From positions 7,750,001-7,814,000 of the forward strand of contig NZ_CP108488.1 in assembly GCF_035987325.1 (NCBI RefSeq): a stretch of DNA of 64,000 bases. The letters run 5' to 3'. A program made the translations under genes and the position numbers. Source of the stretch: Streptomyces sp. NBC_01244 (GTDB lineage Bacteria > Actinomycetota > Actinomycetes > Streptomycetales > Streptomycetaceae). The stretch's first letter is position 1; the number at the start of each line of letters is the position of its first letter. The notes below the pieces were generated by a model, which saw nothing but the letters and a program-made list of their open reading frames with translations, was not told the DNA's origin and did no database searches. This document shows positions 34,897 to 43,293 of the stretch, in pieces.

Positions 34897-34917
34897 GTCC
34901 CGGCGCAGCTTGTGGGC

Positions 34918-36375
34918 TCAGGCGTCGCGCAGGGCGCGGACGGCCTCCTCGACGCGCTTGCCGTAGTCGGCGTCCGCGGCGTGGAAGTGAGCCAGGTTCT
35001 TCTCGATGACGTCCTCGAGGGTGACCTGAGACAGGCCGCCGGCGATGGTCGCCACCAGACGCTGCTTCTCGGCCTCCGACATCAGGCGGTAGAGCTCACC
35101 GGCCTGGAAGAAGTCGTCGTCCTTGGTGTGGGCCGGAGCCTCGTGGGTGCCCGTGTAGCCGGAGACGGCCTTCGGGGCGCCCAGCGCCAGACCGGTCTCG
35201 GCCGGACCCTGGTGCGAGTTGGGCTCGTAGTTCTTGTCGTAGCGCGAGCCGTTGCGCAGCGCCATGACACCGTCGCGGCCGTAGTTGTCGGCCTTCGTCG
35301 CCTTCGGAGCGTTGACCGGGATCAGGGTGTGGTTCACACCGAGGCGGTAGCGCTGGGCGTCGGCGTACGCGAAGAGGCGGCCCTGGAGCATCTTGTCCGG
35401 CGAGGCGGTGATGCCCGGGACGAAGTTGTTCGGGGAGAACGCGGCCTGCTCGACCTCGGCGAAGACGTTGTCCGGGTTGCGGTCGAGGACCAGACGGCCC
35501 ACGCGCTGCAGCGGGTAGTCGCTGTGCGGCCACACCTTGGTGAGGTCGAACGGGTTGAAGCGGTAGTCCGCGGCCTCGGAGGCGGGCATGACCTGGACGT
35601 AGAGGGTCCAGCTCGGGTTAACACCGCGCTCGATGGCCTGCAGCAGGTCGGTCTGGTGCGAGTTGGCGTCGGAGCCGACGAGCTCGGCGGCCTGCTCGCC
35701 CGACAGGCAGCGGATGCCCTGGTTCGTCTTGAAGTGGTACTTGACGAAGAAGGCCTCGCCCTGGGCGTTGGTCCACTGGTACGTGTGGGAGCCGTAGCCG
35801 TTCATGTGACGGTACGACGCCGGGATACCGCGGTCACCCATCAGCCAGGTGATCTGGTGCGTCGCCTCGGGGGCGTGCGCCCAGAAGTCCCAGACGTTGT
35901 CCGCTTCCTGCTTGCCCGTGAAGGGGTCGCGCTTCTGGGAGTGGATGAAGTCGGGGAACTTGATCGGGTCCTTGATGAAGAACACCGGGGTGTTGTTGCC
36001 GACGAGGTCGTAGTTGCCCTCTTCGGTGTAGAACTTCAGCGCGAAGCCGCGCGGGTCGCGGACCGCGTCCGCGCCACCCAGCGAGTCGGCCACGGTGGAG
36101 AACCGCAGGAAGGTCTCGGTCTTCTTGCCGACCGTGTTCAGGAACGCGGCGCTGGTGTACGCGGTGACGTCGTCGGTCACCTCGAAGTGGCCGTACGCGG
36201 CCGAACCGCGGGCGTGCACCACGCGCTCCGGGATGCGCTCGCGGTTGAAGCGGGCGAGCTTCTCAAGGAGCTGCTGGTCCTGGACCAGGAGCGGGCCACC
36301 GACGCCGGCGGTAGCGGAGTTCTGGTTGTCGGCGACCGGGGCGCCAGACTCGGTCGTCAGCGTGCGCTTCGACAT
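34918..36375 (-). CDS. katA: monofunctional haem catalase
   Basis: 485 residues from ATG 36375, chosen for GGAAGG 5 nt upstream; an ATG 48 nt earlier is in frame but poorly placed. It has the distal His region RVVHARGSAAYG, the Asn motif GNNTPVFFIKDP and the proximal haem Tyr in RLFAYADAQRYRLG, all of a small-subunit (clade 3) catalase. It decomposes H2O2, the by-product of uricase, which shares the TCAACA-N3-TGTTGA box with this promoter. That makes co-regulation with urate oxidation likely. Confidence 0.93.
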   Translation of the reverse strand: MSKRTLTTESGAPVADNQNSATAGVGGPLLVQDQQLLEKLARFNRERIPERVVHARGSAAYGHFEVTDDVTAYTSAAFLNTVGKKTETFLRFSTVADSLGGADAVRDPRGFALKFYTEEGNYDLVGNNTPVFFIKDPIKFPDFIHSQKRDPFTGKQEADNVWDFWAHAPEATHQITWLMGDRGIPASYRHMNGYGSHTYQWTNAQGEAFFVKYHFKTNQGIRCLSGEQAAELVGSDANSHQTDLLQAIERGVNPSWTLYVQVMPASEAADYRFNPFDLTKVWPHSDYPLQRVGRLVLDRNPDNVFAEVEQAAFSPNNFVPGITASPDKMLQGRLFAYADAQRYRLGVNHTLIPVNAPKATKADNYGRDGVMALRNGSRYDKNYEPNSHQGPAETGLALGAPKAVSGYTGTHEAPAHTKDDDFFQAGELYRLMSEAEKQRLVATIAGGLSQVTLEDVIEKNLAHFHAADADYGKRVEEAVRALRDA

Positions 36376-36456
36376 GGTGACCTTCCGTACGGGGAACTGC
36401 TGACGGAAATCGTCTTCCGTCATGCGGAACAGCCTAATTTCGGCATGAACTCGACG

Positions 36457-36471
36457 TCAACAGTTTGTTGA
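36457..36471 (-). promoter_or_regulatory. TCAACA-N3-TGTTGA palindrome upstream of katA
   Basis: Perfect TCAACA-GTT-TGTTGA, 81 nt before the katA ATG. The same palindrome precedes uraD, and degenerate copies precede allB and aceB. Confidence 0.6.
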
Positions 36472-36494
36472 AAGAAAGAGTGGAGGAGAGGTAA

Positions 36495-36554
36495 TCCGGA
36501 CGGTGCCGGCACTTGGGCGCGACAGGACAGGTGTCAGCACCGGCACCATCCGGA
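36495..36554 (-). terminator. imperfect 15-bp inverted repeat after glxR
   Basis: TCCGGACGGTGCCGG and CCGGCACCATCCGGA (one mismatch) flank a 30-nt loop between the glxR stop and the katA promoter. Probable terminator of hyi-glxR. Confidence 0.5.
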
Positions 36555-36619
36555 AACTCAGGGCCCCGAGAGCGGGGCGGGTGGCGGCCCTGTGAGCGGG
36601 CCGCCTATCGGAGCGGAGC

Positions 36620-37510
36620 TCAGATCTGGGCGCCGGAGAGGCGCTCGACCGCGCGGAGCAGCGCGGAGTGGTCCAGGCCACCGTCACCCTGGGCGCGCAG
36701 CGAGGCGACCAGCTGGGCGACGACCGCGCCGACCGGGAGGGCCGCACCGACGTTGCGGGCGGCGTCGGTGACGATGCCCATGTCCTTGTGGTGCAGGTCG
36801 ATCCGGAAACCGGGCTTGAAGTCGCGGTTCAGGAAGTTGGCCTTCTTGCGGGTCAGGACCGTGGAGCCGGCCAGACCGCCGTTGAGCACGTCCAGAGCGG
36901 CTTCGAGGTTCACGCCCGACTTCTCGAGGAAGACGACGGCCTCGGCGCACGCCTGGATGTTCACCGCGACGATGAGCTGGTTGGCAGCCTTCACCGTCTG
37001 GCCGGAGCCGTGCGGACCGCACAGGACGATGACCTTGCCGAGGGCCTCGAGGATCGGGAGCGCCTCGTCGAAGTCGGCCTGCTCGCCACCCACCATGATC
37101 GACAGGACGGCCTCGATGGCACCGGCCTCGCCACCGGACACCGGGGCGTCGATGACGCGGATGCCCTTGGCGGCGGCGTTCTTCGCCAGGTCGATCGAGG
37201 TCTGCGGGGTGATCGACGACATGTCGATGATCAGCGCGCCGGACTTCGCGTTCTCGAGGATGCCGTTCTCACCGTAGGAGATGGCCTCGACCTGCGGGGA
37301 GGCGGGCACCATCGTGATGATGACGTCGGCGTCCTTGACGGCCTCGGCGATCGAACCGGCGGCGCCGCCACCGGCCGTGGCCAGGCGGTCCAGCTTGTCC
37401 TGCTCCAGCGTGAAGCCGGTGACCGAGTAGCCGGCCTTCAGGAGGTTCTCGGCCATGGGGGAGCCCATGATGCCAAGGCCGACCCATGCGATCTTGGGGA
37501 GGTTGCTCAT
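36620..37510 (-). CDS. glxR: tartronate semialdehyde reductase (2-hydroxy-3-oxopropionate reductase)
   Basis: 296 residues from ATG 37510 with GAAGGA 8 nt upstream. Beta-hydroxyacid dehydrogenase family: the NAD(P) Gly-rich motif WVGLGIMGSPMAENLLKAG, the substrate motif DAPVSGGEAGA, and the Lys region GSGQTVKAANQLIVAVN. It reduces tartronate semialdehyde, the Gcl product, to D-glycerate. It follows hyi after 74 nt on the same strand, presumably one operon under the AllR-type box at 38434-38450. Confidence 0.93.
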   Translation of the reverse strand: MSNLPKIAWVGLGIMGSPMAENLLKAGYSVTGFTLEQDKLDRLATAGGGAAGSIAEAVKDADVIITMVPASPQVEAISYGENGILENAKSGALIIDMSSITPQTSIDLAKNAAAKGIRVIDAPVSGGEAGAIEAVLSIMVGGEQADFDEALPILEALGKVIVLCGPHGSGQTVKAANQLIVAVNIQACAEAVVFLEKSGVNLEAALDVLNGGLAGSTVLTRKKANFLNRDFKPGFRIDLHHKDMGIVTDAARNVGAALPVGAVVAQLVASLRAQGDGGLDHSALLRAVERLSGAQI

Positions 37511-37584
37511 GATGAGGGTCCTTCTCTTAATTCTTCGTACGAAAAGTTCGTCTGGTGCCTGGCTGTTCGCCCGGACTTTTCCGC

Positions 37585-38418
37585 CTACTTCGCGGCGCGG
37601 GCCTCTGCGGGCAGCCACGCGAAGGAGGCGGCGGCGTCGGCGGCCTTGTACTCGAGACCGACAAAGCCCTGGTAGCCGGCCTTCTGGAGCTGGTCGAGCA
37701 GCTCTTCGAGGGGCAGCTCGCCGGTGCCGGGGGCACCTCGTCCCGGCTTGTCCGCAATCTGGACGTGTCCGGTCTTGGCGGCGTACTTTTCGATGACCTC
37801 GGAGAGGTCCTCATCGTTCATCGCCAGGTGGTACAGGTCGAGCAGGAACTTGGCGTTCCCGAGGCCGGTGGCCTCGTTCACCTTGTCCACTACCTCGATG
37901 CCGGCCGGGGCGCTCACCAGGGGGTAGAGCGGCGACTCGGGCTTGTTCAGGGTCTCGATCAGGAGGATCGCGCCGACGCGGTCCGCGGCCTGAGCCGCCA
38001 CGACCAGGTTCTTCAGCGCGAGCTCGTCCTGAACGGCCGGGTCCACGCCTTCGACGCGGTTGCCGTACAGGGCGTTCAGCGCCTTGCAGCCGACCGAGGC
38101 GGCGAAGTCCGCAGCCACGTTGATGTTGGCGTTGAAGCGCTCCGACTCCTCACCGGGAACCGAGACCGCACCGCGGTCCGGACCCGGCAGCCGGCCGGCG
38201 TAGAAGTTCAGGCCCACCAGCTGGGTGCCGGCGTCCTCAAGAGCGGTCTTGAGGGCGTCGAGCTCCTCCTGAGCGGGGGTGGGGGTCTCGATCCAGGGCC
38301 ACCACAGCTCGACCGCCGTGAAGCCCGCTGCGGCGGCAGCCGCGGGACGCTCCAGGAGCGGGAGTTCCGTGAAGAGGATCGAAAGATTTACATCGAAGCG
38401 CTGGTCCGTGTATCCCAT
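37585..38418 (-). CDS. hyi: hydroxypyruvate isomerase
   Basis: 277 residues from ATG 38418; AAGGAG lies 12 nt away, somewhat far. A TIM-barrel sugar isomerase/AP-endonuclease-2-like enzyme with metal-ligand regions ILLIETLNKPESP, KFLLDLYHLAMNDED and HVQIADKPGRGAPGTGEL, then VGLEYK. It interconverts hydroxypyruvate and tartronate semialdehyde. First gene of the hyi-glxR unit; its leader carries a perfect TTCCG-N5-CGGAA box, linking it to gcl control. Confidence 0.93.
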   Translation of the reverse strand: MGYTDQRFDVNLSILFTELPLLERPAAAAAAGFTAVELWWPWIETPTPAQEELDALKTALEDAGTQLVGLNFYAGRLPGPDRGAVSVPGEESERFNANINVAADFAASVGCKALNALYGNRVEGVDPAVQDELALKNLVVAAQAADRVGAILLIETLNKPESPLYPLVSAPAGIEVVDKVNEATGLGNAKFLLDLYHLAMNDEDLSEVIEKYAAKTGHVQIADKPGRGAPGTGELPLEELLDQLQKAGYQGFVGLEYKAADAAASFAWLPAEARAAK

Positions 38419-38433
38419 GAGGGGTGTGCGCTC

Positions 38434-38450
38434 CTTCCGTATTGCGGAAG
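38434..38450 (-). promoter_or_regulatory. AllR-type box upstream of hyi
   Basis: CTTCCG-TATTG-CGGAAG, a perfect 6-bp inverted repeat with 5-nt spacer, 16 nt upstream of the hyi ATG. It would block transcription or initiation when bound. Confidence 0.7.
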
Positions 38451-38599
38451 TTAGTTTCTGCCTGATGGAAGACTGCAAGCAGGGCGGCCCGGTTGTCAAG
38501 TACCGCCTCCCGAAAAGTCCGGCCCGTCCGTCGCCCGACCGCCACCCCTCAAGGGGGCGCTATCGCGCCACTCCTTCTGGTCCGGGTAGCTTGAGCGGC

Positions 38600-38851
38600 G
38601 TGCGATTGAGAGTGGAGTTCACGACCGAGCCCTTCGATCTCGAAGAGGCCCCTGCCCATGCCGTAGCCGCTCGCGAGGTCATCCAGACGGCCCAGCTGGA
38701 CGCGGTGGACGTCGGCCCGTTCGGCAATACGGCCGAAGGGGAGTCCGAAGCGGTGCTGACCGCGGTCACCGCGCTGCTGCGCAACTCTCTGGAGGCCGGA
38801 GCCACGCGCGTCTCGCTCCAGGTCAACGTGATCGGGGAGGAGACGCCATGA
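38600..38851 (+). CDS. small thiamine-binding-fold (MTH1187/YkoF-like) protein
   Basis: 83 residues from GTG 38600. The pattern RLRVEFTTEPFDL, then GPFGNTAEGESEAVLTAVTA and EAGATRVSLQVNVI resembles MTH1187/YkoF-type ferredoxin-like domains, some of which bind thiamine; a ThDP enzyme (Gcl) is nearby, but the link is speculative. It overlaps the next gene by 4 nt (ATGA), so the two are co-translated. Divergent from hyi. Moderate confidence in the fold and low confidence in the ligand. Confidence 0.55.
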   Translation: MRLRVEFTTEPFDLEEAPAHAVAAREVIQTAQLDAVDVGPFGNTAEGESEAVLTAVTALLRNSLEAGATRVSLQVNVIGEETP

Positions 38852-39267
38852 CCGAGCCCCGGGACCACCCCTTCGTCGCGGCGGTCAAGCCGCTGGTGGA
38901 CGCGATGGGCGGCGAGCTGATGGATCCGTCCCTGGCCCAGCCCGACGACGTCGTGCTCGCCTGGGAGGGCCAGGACCTGCTCGCCGTACGGCTTCCGCAG
39001 CTCTCGGACTCGCTGGACCACATCCTGGCGGCGCTGGAGCGCCGGCACGGCGTACCGTTGTCCCAGCTCGACCGGAAGTCCAAGCAGGACGTCGTACGGA
39101 TACTGGAGGCGCGCGGCGCCTTCTCGGTCCGGCACGGCGTGGAGACGGTCGCTGGGGCCCTGGGCGTAAGCCGCTTCACGGTCTACAACTACCTGAACAG
39201 GGACTCAAGCACCCCCAAGGGCTCCGGCGAGACCCCCAAAGGGGCCGCCGGGGCCAACCAAGAGTGA
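38848..39267 (+). CDS. helix-turn-helix regulator of the purine cluster
   Basis: 139 residues. The N-terminal 70 residues are unrecognised. The C-terminal half, KQDVVRILEARGAFSVRHGV followed by ALGVSRFTVYNYLNR, is a Fis/PucR-like helix-turn-helix. It lacks any receiver or ligand domain of known type. It overlaps the small protein before it and ends just before a strong terminator, so it forms a two-gene unit between hyi and the urate genes. A candidate binder of the TCAACA-N3-TGTTGA box; unproven. Confidence 0.65.
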   Translation: MTEPRDHPFVAAVKPLVDAMGGELMDPSLAQPDDVVLAWEGQDLLAVRLPQLSDSLDHILAALERRHGVPLSQLDRKSKQDVVRILEARGAFSVRHGVETVAGALGVSRFTVYNYLNRDSSTPKGSGETPKGAAGANQE

Positions 39268-39291
39268 ATCCTGATTGACCCACCGTGACGA

Positions 39292-39324
39292 GCCGCCGCC
39301 CAATTCACCCGGGCGGCGGCTTTT
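39292..39324 (+). terminator. classic Rho-independent terminator
   Basis: GCCGCCGCCC pairs with GGGCGGCGGC around a 9-nt loop, followed by TTTT. It separates the HTH gene from uraD. Confidence 0.85.
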
Positions 39325-39338
39325 GTGTACGGGAAGTT

Positions 39339-39353
39339 TCAACAAAGTGTTGA
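39339..39353 (+). promoter_or_regulatory. TCAACA-N3-TGTTGA palindrome upstream of uraD-uraH-pucL
   Basis: Perfect TCAACA-AAG-TGTTGA, 68 nt before the uraD start, in the promoter interval after the terminator. Confidence 0.6.
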
Positions 39354-39421
39354 CGCCGTGTTGTCGAGGGCGTTAGCTATGCGCAGCCCGTCAAAGCAAC
39401 AACAGGCCACGGAGGCCTACC

Positions 39422-39937
39422 GTGACTTCGAGTCCGACCCCGGGTCTCACCCGGTTCAACGCCTTGGACGACAGTGCGGCCACGGCCGAGCTGCACGAGG
39501 TGTGTGCCAGCTCGGCATGGGGCAGCAAGCTGCTCGCCCAGCGCCCCTTCACCAGCGTCGACACCCTGTTCTCCGCGAACGAGGCCGCCATGGCCGAGCT
39601 CACCGCGGAGGACCTGGGCGAGGCGATGGGCGGACACGCGCCGATCGGCCGGCCGAAGCCGGGAGACCCGACCTCCGCCCGCGAGCAGCGTGGCATGGCC
39701 GGTGCCTCGGAGGAGCTCAAGACCGAGCTCCTCGAACTGAACCTGGCTTACCAGGACAAGTTCGGCCACGTCTTCCTCATCTGCGCCACCGGTGCGACCG
39801 GTGAGTTCATGCGGGACGCGGTCAAGGTCCGGATCGAGAACTCGCCGGAACAGGAGCGGGAAATCGCTCGTGGCGAGCTCGTCAAGATCAACCGGATCCG
39901 CCTGACCCGTCTCGTGGAATCCGTAGAAGGAGAGTAA
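39422..39937 (+). CDS. uraD: OHCU decarboxylase
   Basis: 171 residues, GTG with GGAGG 6 nt upstream. GGHAPIGRPKPGD contains the catalytic His (HPRIG equivalent), followed by REQRGMAGAS and DKFGHVFLICATG, all family motifs. It converts 2-oxo-4-hydroxy-4-carboxy-5-ureidoimidazoline to (S)-allantoin, the third step from urate. First gene of the uraD-uraH-pucL operon, 8 nt before uraH. Confidence 0.92.
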   Translation: MTSSPTPGLTRFNALDDSAATAELHEVCASSAWGSKLLAQRPFTSVDTLFSANEAAMAELTAEDLGEAMGGHAPIGRPKPGDPTSAREQRGMAGASEELKTELLELNLAYQDKFGHVFLICATGATGEFMRDAVKVRIENSPEQEREIARGELVKINRIRLTRLVESVEGE

Positions 39938-39945
39938 GACCGAGC

Positions 39946-40338
39946 ATGAGCACTGAGACCACCGCGTCGGTGTCCACGCACATCCTGGACACCAGCATCG
40001 GAAAGCCCGCCGAAGGCGTCGCGATCTCCCTGTCGGCCCGTACGGGTCCGGGCGGCGAGTGGGCGGCCCTGGGCGGATCCGCCACCGATGTGGACGGGCG
40101 CTGCAAGGACCTGCCGGCGCTGCCGGAGGGCACCACCCACGTACGCCTCGACTTCGAGACCGAGACGTACTTCTCCAAGAAGCAAGCCGCCGAGGCACAG
40201 CAGGACGCCCCCCGCGTAAGGGACAGCGGTGCGTTCTTCCCCGAGGTCACCATCACCTTCGCGGTGAACCCGGGCGAGCACTATCACGTACCGCTGCTGC
40301 TCAACCCGTTCGGCTACTCCGTTTACCGAGGGAGCTAG
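39946..40338 (+). CDS. uraH: 5-hydroxyisourate hydrolase
   Basis: 130 residues of transthyretin-like fold. Substrate residues are in STHILDTSIGKPA, in HVRLDFETETYF, and at the C-terminal tetrapeptide YRGS, which is diagnostic for HIUase versus transthyretin. It hydrolyses 5-hydroxyisourate from uricase to OHCU. It starts 8 nt after uraD and ends 1 nt before the uricase ATG. Confidence 0.93.
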   Translation: MSTETTASVSTHILDTSIGKPAEGVAISLSARTGPGGEWAALGGSATDVDGRCKDLPALPEGTTHVRLDFETETYFSKKQAAEAQQDAPRVRDSGAFFPEVTITFAVNPGEHYHVPLLLNPFGYSVYRGS

Positions 40339-40339
40339 C

Positions 40340-41263
40340 ATGGCCACCATTCTGGGCCAGAACCAGTACGGCAAAGCAGAGAACCGCGTAGTCAAGATCA
40401 CGCGGGACGGCGACACCCACCACATCAAGGACCTCAACGTCTCGGTCGCCCTCTCGGGCGACATGGACGACGTCCACTACTCCGGCTCGAACGCCAACGT
40501 CCTGCCGACGGACACCACCAAGAACACGGTGTACGCGTTCGCCAAGGAGTACGGCATCGAGTCCGCCGAGCAGTTCGGCATCCACCTGGCGCGTTGGTTC
40601 GTCAACAGCCAGGAGCCGATCCAGAAGGCCCGCATCCGGATCGAGGAGTACTCCTGGTCCCGGATCGCGACCTCTGACGCGAACTCCAAGTTCATCGGCT
40701 CCGACGAGGTGAACCACTCCTTCGTCCGCGAGGGCATGGAGACCCGCGTCACCCAGATCACGTACGACGGCAAGAACTGGGAGGTCATCTCCGGCCTCAA
40801 GGACCTGGTCGTCATGAACTCCACGAACTCCGAGTTCTGGGGTTACGTGAAGGACAAGTACACGACCCTGAAGGAGGCCTACGACCGCATCCTGGCGACC
40901 CAGGTTTCGGCTCGCTGGCGCTTCGCCTGGTCGGATGACGAGCAGCGGATGCCCAACTGGGAGAAGTCCTACGCCGAGACCCGGAAGCACATGCTCCAGG
41001 CCTTCGCGGAGACCTACTCCCTGTCGCTGCAGCAGACCCTGTACCAGATGGGTTCGCGCATCATCAACCACCGTTCGGAGATCGACGAGGTTCGCTTCTC
41101 GCTCCCGAACAAGCACCACTTCCTCGTCGACCTCGAGCCCTTCGGTCTCAAGAACGACAACGAGGTCTACTTCGCCGCGGACCGCCCGTACGGTCTGATC
41201 GAGGCGACGGTCCTCCGCGACGGCGTAGACGCCCGTATCCCCGTGGACATGACCAACCTCTGA
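40340..41263 (+). CDS. pucL: factor-independent urate oxidase (uricase)
   Basis: 307 residues in two tunnelling-fold repeats. Catalytic Lys/Thr lie in QYGKAENRVVKI and LPTDTTKNTVYAFAKE, and GSDEVNHSFV and the C-terminal QTLYQMGSRI follow the family. It oxidises urate with O2 to 5-hydroxyisourate and H2O2. The start abuts the uraH stop, so the three genes are one transcript. Ends TTG-free and lacks an obvious peroxisomal-type tail, as expected in bacteria. Confidence 0.95.
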   Translation: MATILGQNQYGKAENRVVKITRDGDTHHIKDLNVSVALSGDMDDVHYSGSNANVLPTDTTKNTVYAFAKEYGIESAEQFGIHLARWFVNSQEPIQKARIRIEEYSWSRIATSDANSKFIGSDEVNHSFVREGMETRVTQITYDGKNWEVISGLKDLVVMNSTNSEFWGYVKDKYTTLKEAYDRILATQVSARWRFAWSDDEQRMPNWEKSYAETRKHMLQAFAETYSLSLQQTLYQMGSRIINHRSEIDEVRFSLPNKHHFLVDLEPFGLKNDNEVYFAADRPYGLIEATVLRDGVDARIPVDMTNL

Positions 41264-41277
41264 TGTGGCACGCGCGT

Positions 41278-41301
41278 CCCGGGGCTCCGCAGTGGCCCCG
41301 G
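41278..41301 (+). terminator. hairpin after the uricase gene
   Basis: CCCGGGGC and GCCCCGGG around a 9-nt loop, 15 nt beyond the stop. Confidence 0.6.
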
Positions 41302-41473
41302 GGCGGCGCGACACCCGTCAGCACTTTTCGACACGTTTGAACTTCCTGAATCGGCACCCGGACGCACCACACGGGGCGGCAGTACTGTCAGCTGTCAAGG
41401 CCCCCGGCTCCGGCACTCAAATCCCCTGGGTTTTGCCGTGCCCGCACCGCCACTGAAAGCACGAGGAAGTCCC

Positions 41474-42877
41474 ATGGCAGCATCGGCAGCCAATGACAGC
41501 GCCGTAGAGCGCATCGTCATCGAAAACTGTGCGATTGCGACCGTCGACGCCAATGACACCGAGTACGCCTCGGGTCACGTGGTGCTCGCCGGTAACAAGA
41601 TCGAGTTCGTCGGCGCGGGCAGGGCCCCCGAGAACCTCGAGAACGTCGCCCGCCGCATCGACGGCACCGGGCACCTCGTGACCCCCGGTCTGGTCAACAC
41701 GCACCACCACTTCTACCAGTGGATCACGCGTGGTCTGGCCACCGACCACAACCTCTTCAACTGGCTGGTCGCGCTGTACCCGACGTGGGCGCGCATCGAC
41801 GAGCAGATGACGTACACGGCCGCGCAGGGCTCCCTCGCCGCGATGGCCAAGGGTGGCGTCACCACCGCGATGGACCACCACTACGTCTTCCCCAAGGGTT
41901 CGGGCGACCTCTCCGGGTCGATCATCCGCGCCGCGTCCGAGATGGGCGTCCGCTTCACCCTCGCCCGCGGCTCGATGGACCGCAGCGAGAAGGACGGCGG
42001 CCTGCCGCCGGACCACGCGGTCGAGACCCTCGAAGGTGCCCTCGCGGACACCGAGGCGACCGTGAAGAAGTACCACGACTCCTCCTTCGACGCGATGACC
42101 CAGGTCGCCGTCGCCCCCTGCTCCCCCTTCTCGGTCTCCACCGAGCTGCTGAAGCAGGGCGCCGAGATGGCCCGCCGCCTGGGTGTGCGCATGCACACGC
42201 ACGGCTCGGAGACCGTCGAGGAAGAGCAGTTCTGCAAGGAACTGTTCGGCATGGGCCCGACCGATTACTTCGAGTCGACCGGCTGGCTCGGCGAGGACGT
42301 GTGGATGGCGCACAGCGTCCACATGAACGACTCCGACATCGCCGCGTTCGCCCGTACCAAGACCGGTGTCGCGCACTGCCCGTCCTCCAACGCCCGTCTG
42401 GCCGCCGGCATCGCCCGCGTCCCGGACATGCTCGCCGCCGGTGTCCCGGTCGGCCTCGGCGTGGACGGCACCGCCTCGAACGAGTCCGGTGAGCTGCACA
42501 CCGAGCTGCGCAACGCGCTGCTGATCAACCGTCTGAACCCGGTCCACCGCGAGCGTGCCCTGAACGCCCGTCAGGCCCTGCGCCTCGGTACGTTCGGTGG
42601 CGCCCAGGTCCTCGGCCGCGCCTCCAACATCGGTTCGCTGGAGGTCGGCAAGTGCGCCGACCTGGTGCTCTGGAACCTGAACACCCTCCTTCACTCCTCG
42701 ATCGCCGACCCGGTCACCGCGCTGGTCTTCGGTGCGGCGGCCCCGGTCACCGCGTCGTTCGTCAACGGCAAGCAGATCGTCGAGAACAACCGTCTCCTCT
42801 TCGCCGACGAGGACGCCATCGCCGTGTCCACCCGGGAAGAGGCCCAGCGCCTCGCGCGGATCTCCGCGCAGGCCTGA
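41474..42877 (+). CDS. 8-oxoguanine deaminase (amidohydrolase)
   Basis: 467 residues from ATG 41474 with GAGGAAG upstream; a GTG at 41438 is an unlikely start. Metal-site motifs are GLVNTHHHFYQ (HxH), RMHTHGSE, WMAHSVHM and LGVDGTASNES (Asp), as in the COG0402 amidohydrolases. LFNWLVALYPTWARID is typical of 8-oxoguanine/isoxanthopterin-type deaminases rather than simple guanine deaminase. It converts 8-oxoguanine to urate, feeding the uricase operon just upstream. Single gene with its own terminator. Confidence 0.88.
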   Translation: MAASAANDSAVERIVIENCAIATVDANDTEYASGHVVLAGNKIEFVGAGRAPENLENVARRIDGTGHLVTPGLVNTHHHFYQWITRGLATDHNLFNWLVALYPTWARIDEQMTYTAAQGSLAAMAKGGVTTAMDHHYVFPKGSGDLSGSIIRAASEMGVRFTLARGSMDRSEKDGGLPPDHAVETLEGALADTEATVKKYHDSSFDAMTQVAVAPCSPFSVSTELLKQGAEMARRLGVRMHTHGSETVEEEQFCKELFGMGPTDYFESTGWLGEDVWMAHSVHMNDSDIAAFARTKTGVAHCPSSNARLAAGIARVPDMLAAGVPVGLGVDGTASNESGELHTELRNALLINRLNPVHRERALNARQALRLGTFGGAQVLGRASNIGSLEVGKCADLVLWNLNTLLHSSIADPVTALVFGAAAPVTASFVNGKQIVENNRLLFADEDAIAVSTREEAQRLARISAQA

Positions 42878-42890
42878 TCCCACGGAGTCC

Positions 42891-42913
42891 GGCCGGGGGG
42901 GACGGCCCCCGGC
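42891..42913 (+). terminator. GC hairpin after the deaminase gene
   Basis: GGCCGGGGG and CCCCCGGCC separated by 5-6 nt, 14 nt after the stop. Confidence 0.7.
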
Positions 42914-43293
42914 CGGCGGCCGTGGACCCGAGCGGGGTCCGCGGCAGCTGTTCCCGGGTAGCGCCCGAGGTTTTTTCCTGGGGCGCCCCGGGGGCGGTGA
43001 CTCGTGCCAATCGCTCCGCGGCTCGTGACGCCTGCCCCGCAGCTCGTGCCACGTGTGCCCCGCAGCTCCCGCACCGCGCCGCTGCTACGGCACCTCCAGC
43101 TCACTTTCGACTTGCTTACGGCGGCTCCCGGGCCGCCCGTGCGTGGAACGACTCGGGCGAATCGTTTCTGCACCCCTTGGGGCAAGCATTCGCAGCACCC
43201 ACAACTCCATACCGGCTCGACTCGTACAGCTTTCGCATCACCTCCCAGACACATCACGTCCCTGCCGGCGTGTTAAACAGTTCGGAGGAAGCC
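42914..43293. other. 380-bp leader of the purine permease gene, no gene seen
   Basis: No supported open frame on either strand. A CTCGTG-rich segment with recurring GCAGCTCGTGCC-like words (about 43004-43066) lies in the middle. No AllR-type or TCAACA box was found, so the permease may respond to another regulator. Confidence 0.4.

Larger units (their letters stand above)
33999..34917. other. 920-bp stretch between gcl and katA without a supported gene
   Basis: Several open frames cross this region on both strands, but none has family similarity, a ribosome-binding site plus good codon bias, or more than low-complexity Pro/Arg/Gly composition. It includes an imperfect 6-bp-based tandem tract (GTACAGCCACAGCCACAG and relatives, 34383-34412) and several strong hairpins listed separately. 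It may hold non-coding RNA. Confidence 0.4.

Noticed and set aside
34912..36471. A 519-codon frame antisense to katA
   Set aside because: It is the complement of catalase codons and repetitive in Val/Gly/Arg. No ribosome-binding site.
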